Positions 37,143-48,607 of a stretch of DNA of 64,000 nucleotides are shown piece by piece. The notes under the pieces are model-generated. The model made no database searches, was not told where the DNA came from, and saw nothing but the letters and a program-made list of their open reading frames with translations. The DNA is taken from the NCBI GenBank assembly GCA_019614645.1, contig JABWDB010000013.1, positions 5,198,501-5,262,500 of the forward strand, read 5' to 3'. Position 1 is the stretch's first letter. The number at the start of each line of letters is the position of its first letter. Source of the stretch: Stratiolaelaps scimitus. Its lineage: Eukaryota; Arthropoda; Arachnida; Mesostigmata; Laelapidae. The position numbers and the translations under genes were made by a program.

Positions 37143-37770
37143 TTACAGCCTCCTCCCACCTCTCAGCCAATTTCTTATACCGGCTCGCCAGAATTGTTCA
37201 CTTTTGCTCGCAAAGAAGCTCTCGAGCCACATTTTGAGACCCTCTTCACTGTCAAATGTATGACCACTAAGATTATTTGCCAGCAAACAGAAAAGGTGGT
37301 AGTCTGTCGGGGCAAGGTGCGGCGAATACGGCGGGTACAAAACAACCTCCCATTCAAGCACTTGGAGAGACGCCTTGATGATTTTAGTGGTGTGCGGCCT
37401 AGCATTGTCGTGCAGTAGAATGACTTGGCCTTGTTTCTAGGGTCTGTTCTCACGGATAGCTTGATTTACTCGATATAGCTGGACTAGATAAACTCTCGAC
37501 GTGTGTGACGGCCGTCTCCTTCAGAAGCTCCTTGAGACGGTCACCATCAAGCGAAGATGGTCGGCCAGAACGAGCCGCACCCTCCGCATACAAAACACCA
37601 AATTTGAACCTGGCAAACCATTGTTGAGCGTTCCTTACACTAATAGGTCCTGTACACAGAACATATGTCCCGAGTTGGCTCTGCAGCTTTTGGCCTCGGC
37701 GCAAGGCGAAGAATAGCAGGTATCGAAAATGCATTTTTTGCACCTGGAACACCCATGTTTGGAGCCGCAA
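37143..37770 (-). pseudogene. Broken mariner transposase (DD34D family)
   Basis: From about 37770 downwards on the minus strand, the N-terminal DNA-binding part is visible (AQQWFARFKFG, then ARSGRPSSLDGDRLKEL). The catalytic part then reads ILLHDNARPH, followed after 34 intervening residues by the third aspartate in PPYSPHLAPTDYHLF. That spacing is the DD34D signature of mariner. The first catalytic aspartate block (usually TGDEKW) and its surroundings are missing between the two parts, so about 0.4 kb has been deleted. There are frameshifts near 37650 and 37450 and an in-frame stop before ILLHDNARPH. The protein cannot be active. Confidence 0.92.
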
Positions 37771-37904
37771 GTCGATTGTATTTTCGGTCCACCGTAGAAC
37801 AAGATTGTACGACGCGTATAGAGGAGCGAAAGCGTTTTCGCACGGTATATAGAAGTAAAAAAAAACGGAGAAGGCGAAAGTGGAAAAGGAAACGGCAAAA
37901 GAAC

Positions 37905-37930
37905 GCGCGGGAACTTATGAACCAACCTAA
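37905..37930 (-). repeat. Mariner right terminal inverted repeat
   Basis: Ends ...GAACTTATGAACCAACCTAA followed by TA. It is the transposase 5' side. A (TA)n tract begins directly outside, so the TA duplication is inside low-complexity sequence. Confidence 0.9.
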
Positions 37931-37965
37931 TATATATGTATATATATCATGCTCTCGAGACACAC

Positions 37966-37987
37966 ATATATATATATATATATATAA
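37966..37987. repeat. (AT)n microsatellite
   Basis: About 11 TA units, close to the right end of the mariner element. Confidence 0.9.
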
Positions 37988-37989
37988 TG

Positions 37990-39024
37990 TGTTATGTTAT
38001 CACAATTCGCACAACACTGAACACTGAAGACGGAAGGTGAATTTGCTCATACATTCGCGCAGTCTTAGAGCTGGTGAAGTTCGCACCTGAATGCGACTAA
38101 TCGAAAAATTGCGGTAGTATTTGGAGAAAATATGTAGATGACGCAGAAGAAGAGTAATATTTTGCTTGTATGTGAAACTAGATTTTCAACTGAGTTCGCC
38201 ACCAAATAGCTCTGAAATCACCACCAGGTCCACAATGTTTGTGTGCTCTGCTACGTTGCTGCCTTTACAATGACCGATGGTATTATGGAATGCAGTATTC
38301 TCCATCAAACGGATATTCCTTTTGTCTATTAGTGATAGCTTTCACATTTCATCAGCATGGCGCCTTCGAGTTATTATTTTTTCACTGAATGCATTTTTTG
38401 GATTTCAAGAGCTTCATAAGTTAGGATAACGCGATTAACGGTATGCCCGATTACATGGCCCTCTCTTCAATGCAGTATGAAGATCTTTAATACATTTTTT
38501 ATATGTCACATCTTTTATATTCAGATTATTGACCCCGTAGTTATACGTCCTTCGTACTCAGCAGTACCTTGATGGGGAATACTTGAAATTTAAAATGAAA
38601 TCGTCGTAGTTGCTAGATAAACACAAAGCTAAACTGGATTATCCTATATGTATACCATGGTAATGGTATACGGATTTGGCTCCAGCGTGAGACCTTCTCT
38701 AGTAGAGTCTTTAAATTGTAATTGCCACGGCTGCCACGCATTGAGTCAGTATAGGTTCACTCGATGTGCTTTGCATAACCTTGTTTCTTTGATAATTTGA
38801 TGATGAGCGTTATGGACTTCCAGACAGGAGGAATATATACTTGGGTTCAAGTTCGAGTGCGATAAGGAGTATTTTCGGATATCCTTATCTGTGGATTCTT
38901 ATCAGGCACGACCAGTGAAAAGAAATAAGCAAAGGTGGCCCCAACAGGTCATCATACATAATAATACCAAAAGGTTAAGTGCTGAGGGCTGTTACATAGG
39001 GGAACAGCTGAGTGTCAACCTAAC

Positions 39025-39088
<64 letters not shown>

Positions 39089-41150
39089 AGAACCAGGCAA
39101 ATAGCAGCGTGGTCTGCGTAGCTGATATACATCTCTTTGGCTGTGGTTGCCCGGAAATCACGAACGGGGGCACCACGATTTGCGGTCACCATTTCGATCC
39201 CCAGAAATTGTGGTTTCGCTGGAATCGCGGTTAACAATGCCCAGCCGTCACATCGGTCTATTGAAGAAAAGCCCAGAGAGATCCAGCACAATTAAAATGA
39301 CAGGTTATTGAATGAATGCCACACAGTGGTACCGAGGCCCGCCATGGAAAGTGAGCTGAGAGTCAGCTATGAAAAAAATATCCGCAGTAACCACCTTCAC
39401 AACGGTGAACCCGGCCTGCGCTAGCGAGAACCTGTTGAGTATGAATAGTCTCCTTTCTCTGCACTTCTCTCGAACCTGTGATGCTCCTGGTAACTACAAG
39501 TCGGCCTCGGGTGAGCTGAGCCTATTATGCTATGTTGGATCGGGTCGGCCATCGTATGTTGATATGAATTATATACGATTAACATACAAGGAGGAGCCAT
39601 GGCATCCGTTCATATGTTGGTAGTCAGTCAGTTGTTGCTAACGAAGCGCAAATCTCATCTTGTTTCGTGTGCTCAGCGGTGCAAGCATGCAACGAGCGTG
39701 ATTGCGTGCGACGAGTGATCGCCGCGATAGACAGATAGCCGCGGCAGACGCCAGAAGAGCAGGCAGAAAAAGCTACACACCTACACTCAGCGTACTCGTT
39801 CTCATCGGCACGAAGGCGGGGGCTAAGGGTTGGCGGTAGGGCCTCTTTACTTTCAGCGAAGATGGACCAAGGAATGGAGACCTCCTGCTAAGAGTCGAAT
39901 CGGGGACTGCTATACGAATCAGCGTTGTGTGTACAGGCGGCGACATAAGCAGAGGGATTGGATCTTGGCATACATATAGAGTAGTCCTAGCAGACCACCC
40001 GGACCGGACGGCCCAGGCCTCCTCGGCCAGCCTAGTCTGCTAGGCGTGACGATTCCTTCAACCAGCTGCTTTACTGGCGCGTGGAATCAGCCATGTCCAG
40101 GCCCGCCGCTTCGTGTGTACTCGCCGCTCGCGCGGGGTCAACGCTGCTGAGCGGGGAGGGACGAACACGGGATCGGACAACATCGAGGATACCGAAAATC
40201 ACAGCGGCCAAGCAGCCAATTGTTTATATAACCAAAGACGAGTAAGTACCGCACAGAGCTGCATGCTGTGGGAGGGGATGTCGTAGAGCCCCCTATAGAC
40301 GATATCCGGAAACATCCTCGTGAGAGGTACAACAACGAGAGAAAAATGAGGGAACCACCAGATCTACGGCCCCTATCTTTATATGAAGAAAGGGGCAGTA
40401 TATTTGGTGGTGTGAGGGGTATTTCTAAATTGACGAATGTCTCTGGTACAGACCCGCAGAGATAAACTCTTTGACAATCAATGTTTTGCTCCTGGGAGAA
40501 TTAATTAAATTGTTGCGCAGAGTTGAGCTTTGAAGTTGAGCGTCTAGGTAGAGGACGGCGACATACTGACGCGATATATCTCTCCCTATCCATGAGCTGC
40601 CCATGACGCATTCAAGAAGCGAACACAAGATCTGTGATTCCTTATTTTCTCTATTTGATGGCTATCGCTGGCTGTGAACTGCCACTCGACTGATGAATGT
40701 CCACGATGGGTGGGAGCTGGGAGCAGCACAGCGCTGCGCTCGCTTATATATTGCCTTGTCGTTCATGACATGATTTATTTAAGGACCTGCAATTTCACGC
40801 TTAAGCTCTTGTAAAAGAAATGTTACTAAGTGAACCATTTGTTAGCCATGAGACAAGGGGTTCCAAACGATTGACAATAAACCCCTACCGATCCTCCTCA
40901 AGTGCTCACATCAGCTCGGCTGTTATAGTGGAGTCCCCAGTGGTAACTAGAACGCTCGTGGGAATGGTAATTGGGTAATGACAAAAAAAAATCTGAAACT
41001 TGACGTGGTTTCTTTTAAGAAAAATCACATATTGCGTTGATGACAACAAAGTGCACAAGAGCAACTGATGTAGTGAGTACTATAACATTTATCGCGAATG
41101 TTTTTCTACCACTCAAGCTGCCATTTCGATATCAAATGATCTCGATGTTT
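37990..41150. other. Non-coding stretch
   Basis: No gene recognised. It contains the (AT)n array at 39028-39085 and mixed DNA. Confidence 0.45.
39028..39085. repeat. Long (AT)n microsatellite
   Basis: About 29 uninterrupted TA units. Confidence 0.97.
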
Positions 41151-41152
41151 TT

Positions 41153-41220
41153 CTGGACAAAACCACAGACAAATTGTTAGCGCATAAACGGACTAACAAT
41201 TTGTCTGTGGTTTTGTCCAG
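41153..41220. repeat. Perfect 28-bp-arm hairpin
   Basis: CTGGACAAAACCACAGACAA... (28 nt, 41153-41180) is the exact reverse complement of 41193-41220, with a 12-nt loop (CGCATAAACGGA). Perfect complementarity over 28 bp is far beyond chance in 64 kb. It could be the palindromic core of a mobile element, a recent inverted duplication, or a small-RNA precursor-like stem. Animal miRNA precursors usually carry mismatches and bulges, so a miRNA gene is less likely. No transposon ends are recognised around it. Confidence 0.95.
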
Positions 41221-44200
41221 CAAACCGCCTCTGAAGCCCTGCAGGATACCAGGGAATTACAACGGCTATCTCAACCTGTACATTTCCCTCAATGATATCC
41301 ATAAGATCGGCTGGAATTCTAACATTGCTGGACAAGGACTAGCATGCTGAAACAATGTCGTCTCGACAGGTAGGCTCTCTGTACCTAAGCTGTCACAGCT
41401 CGACAACAACTCTTCTCCGAAACTATCACAGACAATGATCGGCTCGGGAATCATGTAAGAAGAGAAACTAGCTCTACGGAGGACGACGCGAGCGTGCGTG
41501 CGTGATGGGATGAGGAACCAGTCTCCAACTTCCAGCTTCACCCAGATCTGGCAGAGTGTATGGATATGTGATGAGATGAGTGTTGTGGCGATGTGAGAAC
41601 GTGTGTATGCATGTTGCGTGTAACACACTTAAGCTTTAATCAGTATATAGAGAGTGTTCCCCATATGGGCGATGACCTCTTGCGAGCCGAGCGAAAGGCC
41701 AGCCGACGACCGCGCTGCAACCTCCTTTGTGCAAAGGCGAGCTCGAGCATCGACCAGGGGAGGACTGCGGATGGAACAAGTCGAGCAGCGAACTCGACTG
41801 GTGTGACCACGACATCACGAATGGGCTCCTCGGGTGTTGAGTGTGGATTGCCAGAGAGCGGGCGTACGCGTACATTCACCTCGTGCTAGCGTAGGTGCTG
41901 GCGCTTGTCCTGGAACCCGCATAATCGTTGGGGGCACGCAACTGCCCAGGTTATCTACGGCGCGTCAGCTCTCAGAGAGTGAGTAAGAGAGGAGAGAAAG
42001 ATAGGGGTGGCTAATTATGACCATCGAAATGTCCCCGTTGCTGATCACACAGCCTGCTTCCTCGTAATGACAACCTAAGTCGCTCACGGGTCAGCAAGTG
42101 TAAGTCATAGTGCACTGCGCAGTGAGGACAGGAATGATGCTGAGAAGCAAATCTTAGGCATACATCTATAAGAACAGGTTGGTGAACACTACAGCACACT
42201 GAGTATAGCAAAGGGGACAGTGAGACCAGGAAGGTACTACGCTGAACCACTGACGTGGGATCGCGTGCATAGTGCAGCCAATGAGATTTAATGAGAACTG
42301 CTTATGTTCCATGTGCGCTGTAGAGGATTTCCCCATAATGTACATCATATGTGGAAGCCATGGACTTGCACCTGAGGATTGTTAATGCACTTAGGAGGTC
42401 GTTGTATCATGTAACGCAAGTGTGTCACACTGCAAGGTCGCCTTCGGAAAAAGTTAGCCGTGGTTTGGCAGCTAAAATGTATTCATTGGTGTTGACACAT
42501 GTCACGCATTCAGCTCGGGGGATCGTTTCTGCTGTGATGTGTTTAAACTATAATATTTGAACGTGTTCATGTTTTAAACTGCTGTGCTCGGAAGGACACT
42601 GATCGAAATTTTCCGTACTAGCATATGACTAAAGGAGTACACAAGTTATCGTCATGAGAAGGATGTCGGCATACGCAAGGTCTAGTGGTGTGAACTAAAT
42701 CCACGTTTGCTTTATGAGGTGCTCTTTTTTCAGGTGAATATAGGGTAACACAAATTACCCTATACTTAGAGCGCTCTGAGCTTGGCGACACACAACGCCG
42801 TATATCAATCATATAACTGTCGAGGTATTCGTAACTCGTTCAGAAGCGGTTCATCCGTCATAGGCGATTGATTATGAGCGACTTTCAAGTTCGCCACCAG
42901 GCATATTGGGTGAGATCGGTCGCGAGCACACTTGGTCACACCCGACACATCGGCGAGTTCCTGCCTCGTCAGTAACGCGGGGGGGGGACAAAGGGCTGTT
43001 CAGCCCTTAGTTCATTAGGTCTATCCGACTGAAGGCCTCCTTCCAATTGCGAGATAATCGCTCACGGATGCCCTCCACGGGCCCGAGTGTCGGTGGCCCC
43101 AAATTCACCGTGAAGGCATCTGCCGCTGATCAAACTTTCGTTGCACCAGTTGAGCCCCTATAAATGCATATGCTAGCCGCTGTTCCTGCTCTACCTCGCC
43201 AGCTATATCTCCCTCAGTCTCCCGAAGCGTACTCTTTGCTATGCCTCACAAGCTGACTTTTCTGCTTCTAAAGTCTGATTGCAAGTCTGTCGTCCGGCTC
43301 CCTCGATATTCACACCCTCCCTCCAATTCCCATTTGCCCGCCCTTAACTAATAGGCCACAAACGCTGGGGCTGTCCAACGGCTTCCAACCTGCTTCTATT
43401 CGAGATCGCGTCCGCCCTGCTGTCCTGTGATCCTGCTGCGTGCTGGTCATTACCTAATTTTATCCGAGTTATTCAGGCGCTTAGGTTTCAGCCAAAGGGA
43501 AGTTGTATTTTTAAGCACTGCTACCAGAAGAGATCGGATCTTCGCCTTGCGACGAGAAAGAGCTATTTCTAGGGATTAATCGGATGCACACCGTACGGAC
43601 GGACAGCAGTAAATGCCCCAGGTGTTCGGGGTACGGGTAGACAACCGTCTCGACATAGCTACGCGTATGTACAATCGACGGATAACATTTGCGCAGGTGC
43701 ACTTATGTCAACATATCATTCTATATGATAATATAATTGGCACTTTTTACTTGTGCGGGAATTGAGTGGTATAGGTTGTGTATTAAAAATTGAACTTATT
43801 TAACGAGGAGAACGAGGTTGGCAATGCCATCTTCGATGCGTCGATGTGTATTCCGACTTTTTCGTCATAGCGCGGACGTCTGGCGTACGGCCAGGTCTCT
43901 TTTGCTGTTCAGGGCCATTTACTGGACAGAACGTATCATTTCTCCTTCATTTGGATCCTCACTCGTAAACGCCCAAGATGATTGAAACATTGCTATTTCT
44001 GTGCAGAAGGTGCATTTGGATTAGTTGTAGCCAGTTATCACTGAGCAAATGTGTCCATTCGTCAGTCGAAGCTTGGTCTTCGGACTCGATTTGGTCAAGC
44101 TAACACCCTTGCTGGTTTTGGTGTGCGTATTGTAAATTAATCGATTTTACCGAAATCTGCTCGTTGCCTTTTGCAATGAGCCCGCGTCCTTGCCACCAAA

Positions 44201-47200
44201 AACAAAAATAATAAAGATAACTCACAAACGATCAGAGGGGTAGCAAGCGCAATGAGGCACGACAACTCATCTGGCATTTGCACAGAAGCTCTAAGACCAT
44301 GACAGAGGCATCGGTCAATACACAGCGGTATTGTCTGTTCGCTGTTTCGCCATTGTGCTTTTTGTTGTCTACGGCGGTGGTGTTAATCTCTCATGTGATA
44401 CGCACCTTTAGGATAGGTAGCGCCTTTCGCCCAGTTTTCCCCTTCTCTGCCCGTGCTCTTGGTTCCCGGTTGGTGGCAGCCGATCACGGCGTGAAACATA
44501 TTGTTTTCCCTAGACCACTGCATACACACATATATATATATATATATTCTGTAGAGGAAGCAAACCGGCGGACGATGCGGTGGTCAACTAATCTGCCTTC
44601 GTTCTTTCTATAATACACATCCACAGCCACAATCCCCGCGAACGCCCCCCCCCGTCCTTAAGCCTCCTCACTTCAGCTTATTACCTGAGCTTTGGCAATG
44701 CACCAGCCACGAAGCTACCAACGGGGCTAGCAAGCCAGCTAGCCAGCCAAGAGGAAGACCTAGAGCCTTGACAAACTCGGCTGGGCGATTAGGAGTATAC
44801 TATAGAACACAGTCGGCGGCGATGGCCACAGCGGCGAAGCAAGCCTTAATATATTAACACCGTCCGCCGGCCAGCTAGGCCCCGTTCCTTTGCCTGCCCC
44901 ATGCCCTCACATCCGACCGAACGACGCTACAGGAGTTGCGCTCATTGCTGCAAGCGAAGGCGGGGGGTGGTGGACTATCCTGCAAGCGTCCGGAGGGAAC
45001 GACGAGGGAGCACCTCGCCGCAGTTCAAGGCTCACATCAATTCGCTCGGCAGTAGGCGCGGGTATGTGTTTAGGTACGCCAGTCTGTGTGGATGACTGTG
45101 AAATTGCGTGGGTCTATGTAGTTGTCTGTATGAGGGAGTGCCCGTTCGTGGGTCCCTGCCGGAGTGAGTGGACTCACGCGGGGTTTGGGGATATGTTGAA
45201 CCCGTAGTTGACGGGAAACACTTCCCCAAGGGTTCGATGGCGGATCGAAGCGTTCGATCGTGGGCGAGAAGCATCTTGCAGCATTGATCCAAGCCGTACG
45301 AAGCCTTGCTGACTGCCCAGCCAACAGGAGCTGACTCGGTACGGGATGGCAAAGCACACGCTGAGAACCTATACGGGCTCTCTCTCTCTCTCCCTATTTC
45401 TCTCAAATACGCACACACATAGACAGACGTCGCACAGATAGATGCAAGCTCACCAAGTAGACAGCTACTACGCGTACTGCTGCTGCTTCTCCTGTTCCTG
45501 CAGCAGCGACGAACACACGTCGTTTACGTCGTATACCTTCCGTCTAGACACACAACGAAACTGACTGCAGGAGGCGACGGCAGCAGCAGCAGCTAGAGAT
45601 CTGCGCCTGCGCTTGTGGCATATGGCAAGTTCAGAGTGGCAATGGCGGCAAGATCCTACAGGCAGAAGCTCAAAGAGTAGGACGGAACTTGCATCTCTCT
45701 CTCTCTCTCTCATAGGCGCTGCAGCAGTCGATCCGGGCCAATCCGATCCGACCCGCCTGCATTTGCTCGTGCCTAACTCCTTCCTCAGGAGTTACTTATC
45801 CTGCCTTTTTCCCATGACTGCCGCTTGATAGTGGGACTGGGTAAGTTACAGGGTCGCCTATGCAGAACCCGTATGCAGCAGCAGCAGCAGCAGCAGTAGC
45901 AATAGTAGCCAGCGCTGGCAGGGTGACTGTATCCACACGAGTGATGCATCCTCCAGCACAGGATAGATATTTATATGTATCCAATTCTTATCATGTGGGC
46001 GGGCACCTGGTTGTCCATTCTCGTTTGCTGTCTCTGCTAGCGTTGTGATACAGCCAGACGGCGTGATATTTCCGTCCAACGACTACTGGGCCAGCAAGCG
46101 AACACCGAAGGGAAGGCGCTTGGGCTGTCTCATGCTACAATACGCATAGCGTATCCCACAGCGCTCTACGGTGCTCAGACAGCTTGGCCGACGTGGTGCG
46201 GAGGCAAAACTGACAACCCCTGCGTGTTGTTGTCAGCGTGAATCTCTTGTGGAAGCGTCGCCAACGAACGGTGCCAAGGACTGCCTCGGCGTCGACTCTG
46301 TACATACATATTTCAAGGGCATACTTGAGCGTAGCACGTAACCTAACTCTGAGGCGTATTATATACTAACACCACGAAATGTGGACATATTGGAGCGAAG
46401 AAGACCTCTACAGTGAAATGTATATGCTATGTAAATACTACGCAAGTATGCGTTTACAGTATACGAAAATAAGTGGTGTTTTACACAAAGCGTATGCCCC
46501 GCGTCGGATCCGGGACATAAATCATGTCCAACGCTGTTCCCAGCTGCGCCCAGCTGAAACAGCGTATATATGCTTATCAGGCCCCTACTACGCGTCGGAT
46601 TCGCTTGAAAGATATCGTGTAAACACGGAAGTTAAACAATATCATATGATATTTGTTGCACGTCAGAGTGCCCACTGGTAGGAGGAAACAATAGAGTTGA
46701 TTTTAGGTCAATTACAAGCTCCTGACAGTGAAGCGCACAACTTGGTCAGCCCATCTTCTACCAGGATGTATCTGATCCTCGCCGACAAGTCCTTGCCTCG
46801 TCATCCTAAAGAAGTTGGGACGCAGCGAGCATTACCGCTTCTCATATGGCCTTCTGTATCGCTTCGTCGGCACAAGTTACGACACAGATAACATACGTTA
46901 GAAGCGTAGCTATTGGATGCACTTTGGTGTTGAGCAGTGATCTTCGAGAGGCATAGACAATAGGGATACCACAGGTCCGGGCTGCAGGAAACAGCCCTTT
47001 CGTTTCGCGCAGCTCCAAAATTACAGTGAATAATTTAAGATGTAGGTGTACTCAATTAATTCTGAATGCATACATGGTTGCATGCGTGTGCCCGTATATT
47101 GCATAATGTATTGTATTTATACGTTGAGTGTTTCGAAGTGCCGTCAGCCCCGTGATCTCAAATTCAATTTTACTCGAGGGACTACCCGAGTTGCATGCGG

Positions 47201-48351
47201 ACTTCTCTGCATTCGTGGCTGTCCTGTACACATCTACCTTATGGACTACCACGATGAGAACATAGTCATCGTCTGAGAGAAATGGCACCTTTCAGATCGG
47301 CCGATCGTTGATGGATGTCGATTTTTTCGCAGGGAAATTATTTGTCTTATTATAACTCTCCTGTCCAACTATTTCGATGGATAAATCTGCTGTTGCACAG
47401 CAAGGGCAAGACGTTAATTAAAGTACACATTGGCATATTGAACATAATCGGCAAATATGCGCACACTCTCAAGCCGCCCGTAACTCATGCTGATGATAAT
47501 CTACACGCTATCACACTATGAACGAGAGAGAGCTTTATTAGCGTTGGTAGATTATAACGTCCCGAATGAATGATGTCGTGCAGATTTTACACGCCTCCTG
47601 TTCGAACGGAAATAGGTCGAAATATCGCCGATCCTTCCAAGTCAACGCGGGCAAAGAAGAGGGTTTATGAAAGGTTTGCTGGGTGCTTACTTCTTGCAGC
47701 TTATGAGGAATGTTTGAATAGTGGCTGCTGTCGGAGACGATGGGCAGGATCGCGTCTCTCAAACACAACAATAATCTCAGAGATGCAACAATAATCAGGA
47801 AGAGTACTCTACGTATAGAACCAGGCAGGTTATCGGCCTATCTCACTCGTTCCGACTGTTCTAACAGTGTAGGCTACACTTGCCTGCTAGATACATCTAA
47901 TCATTAGATATATTTATGGCCTAACAAACACCATAACGCTATTTATAATAGCTTATGTGATACATTCACCCTGTGTGAAATATTTCGCCATGTAAGTCGC
48001 TCGTACAGAGCAACTTAATATTGTGTTCGTACGGAGGGTGTTTCATCCGATACGGGCGTCTATCGATTCAGCTGGCTAAATGCACTAATAATCATAATCA
48101 TACAAGATTAATAGTAAGTTTCTGAAGTTGTCCAAGTTGACGCTGATGACACACCATATGTGTTTTGTTTAAATCTAGTAACACCCCTTCTAGTTAGTGA
48201 AGGGGAATTTAATTTTAACTGAATACTATTGAAAGATCTTGCGCATCGCTGTCCACACACGCGCACTCAAGCACATGCATCTTATTTAGCACATCGTACT
48301 CTTGTTTGCATCACGCGAGTCTTACTTGATATTTTCCTTTATCGTTTCCAG
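41221..48351. other. Long non-coding stretch upstream of the receptor gene
   Basis: No gene could be supported in these 7 kb. It probably includes the 5' flank or first introns of the receptor gene. Minus-strand frames at 41.27-41.88 kb have a faintly retroelement-like look but no diagnostic motif. A GC/CpG-rich block at 44.6-46.2 kb with GA/CT and (CAG)n runs (about 45877-45896) is a candidate promoter area. (TA)n occurs at about 44530-44547 and poly-G at about 42979-42987. Confidence 0.4.
42739..42764. repeat. Perfect 10-bp-arm hairpin
   Basis: TATAGGGTAA at 42739-42748 pairs with TTACCCTATA at 42755-42764 across a 6-nt loop. Confidence 0.85.
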
Positions 48352-48607
48352 GTGGGGTGTCTTCTCGTAGGGGGCTGCATTGTCCTATAGACGATTCGTG
48401 TCCCTGGTTCGCTAACTCGGTCGGTGACTCGTCCGTCGCCGGCCGTGATCGCCTTCCGGTACAAGATCCCCGTGCAGTTCCCCCGCGGTCACTCTTCCAA
48501 AGGGGCGCCGGGAACGCTGTCGCTCTCCCTATCAGCGCCTCTGCCTCTGTCTCTGTAGTCGTGGACGCCCAGCGTGCACAGGGTGGCTCGCGCGGCCTCA
48601 GCTATAG
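48352..48607 (+). other. Probable 5' UTR part of receptor exon 1 (acceptor-led)
   Basis: A pyrimidine-rich acceptor (TTTTCCTTTATCGTTTCCAG ending at 48351) precedes this segment. No ATG occurs between 48352 and the proposed start at 48608, which makes the start the first AUG of the exon. If the acceptor is used, at least one further upstream non-coding exon and intron exist outside what I can define. If not, transcription starts within this segment. Confidence 0.5.

Larger units (their letters stand above)
37033..37930 (-). mobile_element. Internally deleted mariner transposon with TIRs and TA flanks
   Basis: Left end TTAGGTAGGTTCATAGGTTC (from 37033) and the reverse complement of the right end, TTAGGTTGGTTCATAAGTTC (ending 37930), form terminal inverted repeats with two mismatches in 20. 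Both ends are flanked by TA (37031-37032 and 37931-37932), the mariner/Tc1 target duplication. The element is 898 bp against the usual ~1.3 kb of mariner. The transposase remnant between the ends is on the minus strand. The TIRs are well preserved, so it could in principle be mobilised in trans by a related transposase. Confidence 0.93.

Noticed and set aside
41266..41889. Minus-strand frames resembling the end of an LTR-retroelement polyprotein
   Set aside because: No integrase, zinc-finger or RT motif and no LTR pair could be found; the resemblance is only compositional.
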